A DNA stretch of 14,274 bases, taken from contig MU634219.1 in the NCBI GenBank assembly GCA_026770595.1, positions 1-14,274 on the forward strand. Reading direction: 5' to 3'. Positions 8,394 through 14,274 of this stretch are shown one piece after another; within the stretch, counting starts at the first letter, position 1, and each line of letters starts with the position of its first letter. This DNA is from Ochromonadaceae sp. CCMP2298. Lineage: Eukaryota > Sar > Synurophyceae > Ochromonadales > Ochromonadaceae. The translations under genes and the position numbers were made by a program. The notes under the pieces were generated by a model. It ran no database searches, was not told the origin of the DNA, and saw nothing but the letters and a program-made list of their open reading frames with translations.

Positions 8394-8418
8394 AAGCAGC
8401 CGCATTCTTCTTCTCACC

Positions 8419-9921
8419 ATGTCCGGCTTCGATACGTTCGTCCGGGGGAACCCGATGAGTGACAAGATCTCAGTGCTGTCCTTCCACCATGTCGAGTTCT
8501 ACTGCGGCGATGCGACAGCTTACTCCAAGCGCTTCATGGCGTCGTTGGGCGTGGAGATGGTGTCAAAGAGTGACAACTCCACGGGCAATAGTGTGTACGC
8601 TTCGTACCTCATGCAGTCGGGCCAGATGCGCATGCTCTTCACTGCTCCCTACCATGCCAAGGGCGAGCCCTCTACCGCCACCCCGCCTGATCTGCCGCTG
8701 CCAGGATACTCCCCAGCATTCGCAGCAGACTTCTTCACCATTCACGGGTTCGGTGCTCGCGCTGTGGGTGTAGTTGTGGAGGATGTTCAAGCCGCCTACG
8801 CGACCATGACCGCCAACGGAGGCGTGTCTGTCCTCGCCCCCTGCACCGTGACGGACAAGAGCGGCACCGTGCAGATGGCTGAGGTCAAGCTATACGGCGA
8901 CGTGGTCATTCGTCTCCTAGACACTACTGCCTTCACAGGCGAGTTTCTGCCCAACTACGTGGACGTGAAAACGCCATCCCAGGGGCTGCAGGGGGTGGGT
9001 AAGTACGGAGTGGATCGCTTCGACCACATAGTGGGGAATGTGTGGTCCCTGGAGGCCACCAAGAACTACATCAAGGACATGCTGGTGAGCTATTGTGGGA
9101 TGAATTACGCCAGTGGATTGTGTGGATCTTATCTTGTGATCGCAGTCTTATACCTTATACACGATTATTCACTTAGGGTTTCCACGACTTCGCCGAGTTC
9201 TCCGCAGAGGACGTGGGCACAGTCGACAGCGGCCTCAACAGCGTAGTGCTCGCCAACAACAACGAGATGATCCTTTTCCCTATAAACGAGCCCACCTACG
9301 GCACCAAGCGCAAGTCCCAAATTCAGACTTACCTCGAGCAGAACCAGGTCAGTCCCTAAGTCCCTATTTTTGTCACTAAGTACTCATCGTGATGTTTCGG
9401 TTCTTCCCATCTATCTTTAGGGCGAGGGGGTGCAGCACATGGCGCTCTTCTCGAATGACATATTTGGAACCCTTAGGCTGATGCGGGACGCTACCGACTG
9501 GGGGGGCTTTGAGTTCATGGCTGCCCAGCCCGCAGACTACTATGCCCGCTGCAGAGCGCGTATCGGCTTCCAGGGCCTGACTGAGGCGCAGTACGTACTG
9601 GCCGAGGAGATGGGCATCCTCATCGACCAGGACGACCAGGGCATCCTGCTGCAGATCTTCACCAAGCCGCTCGGAGACCGACCCACCATCTTCATCGAAA
9701 TCATCCAAAGGCTGGGCTGCAAGGATGCTACTGGTGTCCAGAAGCCTGGTTGCGGGGGATTCGGCAAGGTAAAGCGCACCAACTTGTACCCTCGTGTTAC
9801 ATCAACTCCTACCCTGTTGACGTTGCTGATGACTCTCTTCTGCTCTATACCTCTCTAGGGCAACTTCAGGGACCTTTTCAAGAGCATTGAAGTATACGAG
9901 AACGAGCTTGCGATCAATTAA
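8419..9921 (+). CDS. HPD: 4-hydroxyphenylpyruvate dioxygenase
   Basis: Exons 8419-9084, 9177-9347, 9421-9768 and 9859-9921 give 415 residues, normal for the family; all three introns (92, 73, 90 nt) are phase 0, and every downstream exon starts with a GGY glycine codon. The enzyme converts 4-hydroxyphenylpyruvate to homogentisate with Fe(II) and O2, in tyrosine catabolism and as precursor supply for plastoquinone and tocopherol in photosynthetic lineages. Two vicinal-oxygen-chelate halves are visible (about residues 16-175 and 195-375). The iron ligands are His203 (DRFDHIVGNV), His285 (GVQHMALFSND) and Glu372 (FIEIIQRLG). The C-terminal gate region is intact: QIFTKPLGDRPT, GCGGFGK, then GNFRDLFKSIE. 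ATG 8419 in CACCATG starts a standard-length protein with no obvious targeting peptide, suggesting a cytosolic enzyme, unless a spliced upstream exon adds one. Divergent from VTC4. Confidence 0.97.
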
Positions 9922-10421
9922 AATACAAATTGAACATATACACGTTCTAGCTAGAATAATAACACTTCTACCTAGCCGAGCCATCTATTTGCCTACCCAG
10001 TGGTTATACATCTTCAAAATAATATGCTACTACCGGTACGGTCCTCCTCATACGAATTCTTACCCATCCTCAAAAACAAATATGGGTCTTTTATAGTCTC
10101 ACAGCCCTTTCCAGAGGGATGAATGCTGAACGCGTACTGTAACCGTTTTCGCCGTTACGCCTCCCCTTCTCCCCCACCAAAGAGCTTGATCGATCATCGA
10201 ATCCTCCAGCTGTTGCAACCAGCGGATGAAGCCTATCCCAGGGTCAGGTATCGATCAGCGGAAATCAATAGGACGGGCATTCGCCAAATCGAAGAAGCCA
10301 GTCACTCGCAAACGGATTGGGTTGAAGACCACCCAAGGCTGCGCACTCCAACGCACTCGAGGAGCAGGCGACGTGTTTTAGGCGAGAAGTTTCCGGCATT
10401 CTGAACCCGATATCTTCAAAG
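9922..10421. promoter_or_regulatory. Intergenic region: HPPD 3' UTR and coiled-coil gene promoter
   Basis: This is 500 bp without a supported gene. The first part is AT-rich and probably the HPPD 3' UTR. A block at 10139-10158 reads GTAACCGTTTTCGCCGTTAC; on the other strand it contains two AACGG cores, one as GTAACGGCG, similar to the elements upstream of ARL13B. A perfect 10-bp palindrome TGATCGATCA is at 10187-10196. The 93-codon frame at 10123-10404 lacks recognisable protein features and is probably chance. Confidence 0.45.
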
Positions 10422-12533
10422 ATGAGCTCCTCCAAGAAGGGAAACTTCAACAGCACCAAGTCTAATGGAAGCTATAACAGTGGAAACAGTAGGGCGTCTC
10501 TCGCACAGCACAGTCTGCACAGCGCTGGATCCAGTCATACCATCGCAACGACACCCCTCGCATCTCCGCGATCCATACAGAGTCCACGGCCTGGAAGGAA
10601 AATCGTCAGTGGCCCGAGCAGTCACCTTATGGAGAAGAAAGATCCAGCGTCTAAGGTTAAGGTGAAGAATTCGGAGAATGCGACTATAGAGGAGATGGAT
10701 CAGATGTTGGAGGAAGATGCACTGGTGCTGCTCAACATGAAGAAAGACATAACGGTCTCCCACAACGAGGAGCTTCTCAAGCTGAAGCTCAGTGTGCTTG
10801 CGGTGAAGAAGGAGTACGACTTGCTGCATGTGGAGAACGAGTTCAAGGAGCGCAAGTTGCAAGCAGTGAGGGACAAGGAGATGGCTCTCTCGGGTGTGGA
10901 CGAGGCCGCCAAGACCACAAATGCGTCAGCCGAGGAACACGCACAAGATTTGAACAACCAGAGTGCTACCGTGCTGGACGACTATGCTGCCGAGCAGCGG
11001 ACCATCAAGATGCTTATGCTGATGATAAAGCGACTGGAGAAGGAGATAAATCAGTGTCGGGTGGACACAGCCAAGGCCACTGTCACCGTCGCGCAGGCGA
11101 AGCACGACGTGGGCGTGTCTGAGGGCAACCTGTCATCGAATCGACAAGAGCTGCTGGAGCAGGAGACGCAGCTGGAAAAGCTGAACGCGACGCTGAAGAC
11201 GCGGAAGGAGAACCGGGACGAGAAGATGAATATGCTGCACACGATGTCTGTGGATGGAGAGAACTCGATGGCGCGGATACAGCACTCGATCAACGAGGAC
11301 ACTCGGGTGAGACTCCTGACTTCTGAATCCTGACTTCCGTCTTATACCTAATGTTTTTCTACCTCTTTGTGTTAGCGCCTGGAGTCTGCGAACAGGCAGA
11401 GGCTGCAGTTCACACAGACGGCGCGCAGCAACGCATCCAGGCGGACGCGGGGCACAGTAGACGAAGACGAGTTTGCCGACTTGATTGATCCGAACATCAA
11501 GAGCAAAAGTCTGAATCTGAATCAGGTCAGTGCATATAGTCTGATCTTCCTCTCTGTCATGCGATGAGTTCCCCCCCCCCCCCACCGCAACCCCAAATGT
11601 CACTCACACGCCCATCCGAACACCACTTTTGCCCCTTCTACAGATAAAGGACATGGTGCAGCGCTATTTGACGCAGGAGGCGCGAATGGAGCGTTTGAAG
11701 CTGCTGGACATCGAATTGAAGGCCAGCATTGTCGCCCAGCAGGAGAGGAAACGGGAGTTCTCGGAGCACCTCTCTCACACCTTGTTCCGCATCCAGCAGC
11801 TGGCTAGCAGCAGGCAGATATACCAAGAGGTGGATATCAAGGACTCCGCGCTGGCCATGACCTCGAAGGAGTGCGACGAGTCTAAGGAGCGGGACTTCCG
11901 ACTGCGTCTCAACATAGCATCGCTGAGGCAGACTGTGCCCCGCCTCTTGACCAAGGTCACAAAAGAAGACCAGGCCATTCCCACCGAGACACAGGTAAGA
12001 CCCCCCGCAAAGAAATCCCCCTGATTCTCACTAACCCTCTCCCCCGCCCTCCTTAGCTGCCCGATGCCGTGTTGAAGCTGGACGACGAGTTGACCAAGCT
12101 GATTAAGATAATCGGCACCGCGTTGATGAAGGACGCCACCCCCGAGGACCTGGCTGTGATGGCCAGTGGCTCGCCCGGCGGGGTAAGCTCGGAGTTCAGT
12201 CGCATGCAGAAGCTGCCGGGCTACTCGCGCCTGCAGAGGCAGCTCTTCTTCAACCTCATGACTGCGCAGCCAGACATCACGCAGCGCAACATCCGCGTGG
12301 AGCGACTCAAGACCAAGAAGCAGCCGGCTAGCTTTGCAGGCCCTGCGGGACAGTACGGCGACACCGAATTTGCAGGCAAGGAGCTGCCTAAGCAAGTTTC
12401 TGACCCCGACATGCCCACGGAGGATGCGCTGGGGAGGGAGACTATCAAGAATATTTCGCAATTGATCTATGACAGAGACCATGGCAAGCCAGTCATTACA
12501 GCAAAACCGGAAAAGACATCATTATTTGGCTGA
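10422..12533 (+). CDS. Coiled-coil protein, possible axonemal/dynein-docking type
   Basis: Exons 10422-11306, 11376-11525, 11644-11994 and 12057-12533 give 620 residues; introns of 69, 118 and 62 nt are all phase 0. Residues 1-80 are Ser-rich and low-complexity. Residues 85-290 form a long coiled coil with heptad-like hydrophobics and many Lys/Glu (LLKLKLSVLAVKKEYDLLHV; IKMLMLMIKRLEKEI). A second coiled coil runs from about 345 to 440, followed by LRQTVPRLLTKVTK and a final helix LDDELTKLIKIIGTAL near 470-485. The tail is short and polar. The architecture (two coiled coils, then a short I/L-rich helical element) resembles outer-dynein-arm docking proteins of the ODAD1/ODAD3 type, but I could not match diagnostic motifs, so this is a weak inference. 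Other ciliary or cytoskeletal coiled-coil families fit equally well. Upstream GTAACGG-type motifs are shared with the ARL13B promoter. No signal peptide or membrane segment. Confidence 0.82.
11571..11583 (+). repeat. Homopolymer C13 in an intron
   Basis: A run of 13 C residues lies in intron 2 (11526-11643) of the coiled-coil gene, within the pyrimidine-rich tract before the acceptor. Its length may vary or be misread in assembly; it is outside the coding exons. Confidence 0.85.
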
Positions 12534-12951
12534 TATTCGCGTCAATTCTAAATACCACAGCGCAATCCTACTACTGTGTATTGTTTTCGTTTGAAGTAAA
12601 GCCTTTTCACTACTGACGCTCTACGTTACTCCTGGGGGCCCCAGTACTCTTCTCTATTCTCAGACACAGTTCAGATTTTATCTCTGTTCCTGCAAATCTA
12701 AACTTCTGTATCATCGATTCATCCTGTATAAATACGTGTACAGGATGTGCAAGCATCCTATTACTCTACTAAAATTGTCTTTTTAATGGCGTGAATGATC
12801 AGGAGTATGGTGACTTTTGGGGTAAAGTTACTCTGTTTCATTATTTAGACGTTTTTGGTGATCTTTGGAGTCCACGCTTTTTTACCAAAAAAGTCGAGAT
12901 TTTCTTCCCACAGTCGAGAGAGAGAGAGAAGAGAGCATCAGAAGTGCCGCA
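12534..12951 (+). promoter_or_regulatory. Intergenic region upstream of the glycosyltransferase gene
   Basis: This 418 bp holds the 3' UTR of the coiled-coil gene and the promoter and leader of the next gene. Two inverted repeats stand out: CATCCTGTA/TACAGGATG at 12720-12728 and 12739-12747 (perfect 9-bp stem, 10-nt loop), and GACGTTTTTGGT/ACCAAAAAAGTC at 12848-12859 and 12884-12895 (11 of 12 pair, 24-nt loop). A short GA repeat lies at about 12915-12935. No additional gene is supported. Confidence 0.45.
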
Positions 12952-14274
12952 ATGCGCCTCGGGAGCTGCTTCGAGCTCGCGCTGCTGCTCTTGGGGGCCA
13001 GTGTCTTCGGCGACAGAAACGAAAGGAGGGGCGACCGGCGACGGCCGACAGTAGAGCCTCATGCCTCGATTCTCTCCTGCTGTGCAGTACTCAACGACCC
13101 CCTGCTGTTGATGGCAGAAGTGAACAGCAGCGCCATCAGTCTGGAGGCGCGTCACTCGTCTGATCTTGCACAGGGTCCTTCGCTCAGCGTCGGCATCGTC
13201 ACATTCGCGACAAGGAGCATCTGGAGCTACGCCGCCTATGCCTTCGCTGTGAACTTCGCCTACGCGCAGCACAACGGGTACTCCATCGTGCTTATGGACG
13301 AGACCACCGTGGATGCGGCTGCAGTGGACGCAGACTCTCGATGGACCAAGGTGCGCGTACTGCTGGACGCCCTGGACCCACTAACAGGCTGGGCTAAGGA
13401 CATGGACTACTTGGTTTGGGTGGTACGCCAACACGCCTACTGTAGTAATAATCACTATGTATATTTAAACTCCTCTTTTTACACTATATATGTATTTAAA
13501 CCCGTCTTTCTGCACTATATAGGACGCAGACCTCGTCTTCCTGGACTTCCAACTGCGCCTGGAGCAGCTGGCAGCAGAGTTCCCGCGTGCACATATCCTC
13601 GCATCTGCAGGTGCGCCCTCCCCCTCTCCCCTCCCCCTCTCCCCTCCCCTCCCCCGCATACTAATTATACCCTCCTTTGTCCTCATCGTCTAATCACCCA
13701 CCCACCACCACCATCGCAGAGCACGCTGGCAGCACCACTCTGATCAACAGCGGCAGCCTGGTCGTGCGTAACAGTCGCTGGAGTCGAGACTTCCTGCGAG
13801 ACTGGTGGACTCACGCAGACAGGCGGCTGCACAGCGACCAGGAGCAGTTCGATCTGCTGTACGAGCACAGGAGGAGAGAGGCATGGGGCGGTAGGGGTGG
13901 CAGTAGCAGTGGGGGCGTAGGTGGCAGTGGGGACGGTGGGGGCGGTGCGCAGGAGCGGGAGCGGCTGTTCACGGAGAATATCGTCATCCTCCCACCTGAC
14001 CTACTGAATTCCGATCCCCCTGCCATGACGCAGCAGCAGCCGCACAACCAAGTGCTGCACCTCATGGTGCGTCCGCTTAGCCCCTCCCACTTCCGCTTCT
14101 TCTCGTGCCTAACCTTACACCCTCCCCAACCCCCTTCCACACACACACACCTACCACTGGCACTGGTGCTGGCGCTGGCGCAGGGAGAGCACGGAGCTTA
14201 CCGCATTAGGGTCTTCCGCGCAGGTGTGGAGGAGGTGTGTCGCAGTGCAGGGGCGGCCCTGCACACGGGAGCTG
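12952..14274 (+). CDS. GT34-like (GMA12/MNN10 type) glycosyltransferase, 3' partial
   Basis: Exons 12952-13422, 13523-13610, 13720-14066 and 14184 to the window end (introns 100, 109, 117 nt; phases 0, 1, 0) give about 332 residues before truncation. ATG 12952 is the first in-frame ATG and opens a hydrophobic signal peptide or anchor (CFELALLLLGASVFG), indicating ER/Golgi entry. The catalytic domain starts near residue 78 (LSVGIVTFATRSIWSYAAYA); RWTKVRVLLDAL precedes the metal- and nucleotide-sugar-binding DxD (VWVDADLVFLD, Asp158 and Asp160). NSGSLVVRNSRWSRDFLRDWW and HSDQEQFDLLY follow, then HLMGEHG (His300). This order is typical of GT34 and related alpha-galactosyl/mannosyl-transferases acting on N-glycans or wall polysaccharides; donor and acceptor are not predictable. 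A Gly/Ser-rich run (about 243-262) interrupts the domain and is probably a surface loop. Family assignment is by motif only, and a neighbouring family (such as GT77-like) is possible. The C-terminus lies outside the window. Confidence 0.82.
13458..13522 (+). repeat. Tandem duplication within glycosyltransferase intron 1
   Basis: Two adjacent ~33-nt units, 13458-13490 and 13491-13522, share the pattern TGTAT..TTTAAAC, a pyrimidine run and CACTATATA. The second ends in the AG used as acceptor. The first has the same layout but ends in ATATA, lacking the AG. Confidence 0.75.
13611..13719 (+). other. Glycosyltransferase intron 2 with (CCCCTCTCC)n tract
   Basis: A phase 1 GTGCGC...CGCAG intron. 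Most of 13617-13655 is a near-pure C/T tract of CCCCTCTCC-like units, followed by CCCACCACCACC before the acceptor. It is a low-complexity intronic sequence with no coding sense. Confidence 0.75.

Larger units (their letters stand above)
8024..8418. promoter_or_regulatory. Divergent VTC4/HPPD promoter region
   Basis: These 395 bp separate the two divergent start codons. A perfect interrupted palindrome AAATCTTG-C-CAAGATTT lies at 8275-8291. A ~25-nt imperfect direct repeat is present at 8110-8134 and 8368-8393 (identical TGAGAATGTGATG, then CAACGCAATC versus CAACACAATC). A good splice donor GTAAGT at 8347 may belong to a 5' leader intron or an N-terminal exon of HPPD (see findings). The longer frame through this region is mostly antisense to VTC4 exons and is not supported as a gene. 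Confidence 0.5.

Noticed and set aside
10123-10404. 93-codon frame between HPPD and the coiled-coil gene
   Set aside because: Low-quality composition, no recognisable motif, and located where promoter and UTR are expected. Its stop precedes the coiled-coil start, with no sign of splicing.
12183-12200. GTAAGC...TTCAG string in the last coiled-coil exon, resembling a mini-intron
   Set aside because: It would be only about 18 nt long, and reading through gives continuous coding sequence (GGVSSEFSR).
1-14274. RNA genes, CRISPR arrays, transposase or reverse-transcriptase genes
   Set aside because: I looked for tRNA-like cloverleaf motifs, spaced repeats and mobile-element protein motifs and saw none. 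Small ncRNAs cannot be excluded by eye.

Overview
This is nuclear DNA from a gene-dense eukaryote, most likely a unicellular flagellated protist or alga. Seven protein genes lie in about 14 kb, five of them split by short GT-AG introns of 62-129 nt, with no bacterial-style operons. Two genes diagnose the organism: ARL13B implies a cilium or flagellum, and an SPX-VTC polyphosphate polymerase is typical of protists, algae and fungi with acidocalcisomes or vacuoles. I cannot name the lineage. Coding DNA is GC-moderate, while the intergenic stretches, above all 3361-3620, are strongly AT-rich.

Layout. (1) 242-1936 (+): two-exon gene for a protein with two fibronectin type III (FN3) modules. (2) 2072-3028 (-): single-exon gene for an unrecognised basic helical protein, tail to tail with gene 1. 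(3) 3843-5261 (+): ARL13B-like ciliary GTPase with an unusual N-terminus that reads as two successive RIIa/Dpy-30-type docking segments. Genes 2 and 3 are divergent, and the roughly 800 bp between them holds a long imperfect inverted repeat. (4) 5557-8023 (-): VTC4-like polyphosphate polymerase in five exons (SPX, catalytic tunnel, three membrane helices). (5) 8419-9921 (+): 4-hydroxyphenylpyruvate dioxygenase in four exons, divergent from gene 4. (6) 10422-12533 (+): 620-residue coiled-coil protein in four exons, possibly axonemal. (7) 12952-end (+): N-terminal part of a secretory-pathway, GT34-like glycosyltransferase that runs off the window.

The genes do not form one pathway. VTC4 and HPPD are housekeeping metabolic enzymes (phosphate storage; tyrosine breakdown or quinone and tocopherol supply). 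ARL13B, possibly the coiled-coil protein and perhaps the two unassigned genes hint at a loose flagellar neighbourhood. A GTAACGG element occurs upstream of ARL13B/gene 2 and of the coiled-coil gene, and I did not see it upstream of VTC4, HPPD or the glycosyltransferase.

The points most worth checking are the inverted repeat between the divergent genes, the tandem docking segments on ARL13B, two stop-free introns of 3n length in VTC4, and a possible cryptic 5' exon of HPPD. I found no clear new multi-gene system, RNA gene, CRISPR array or intact autonomous mobile element.
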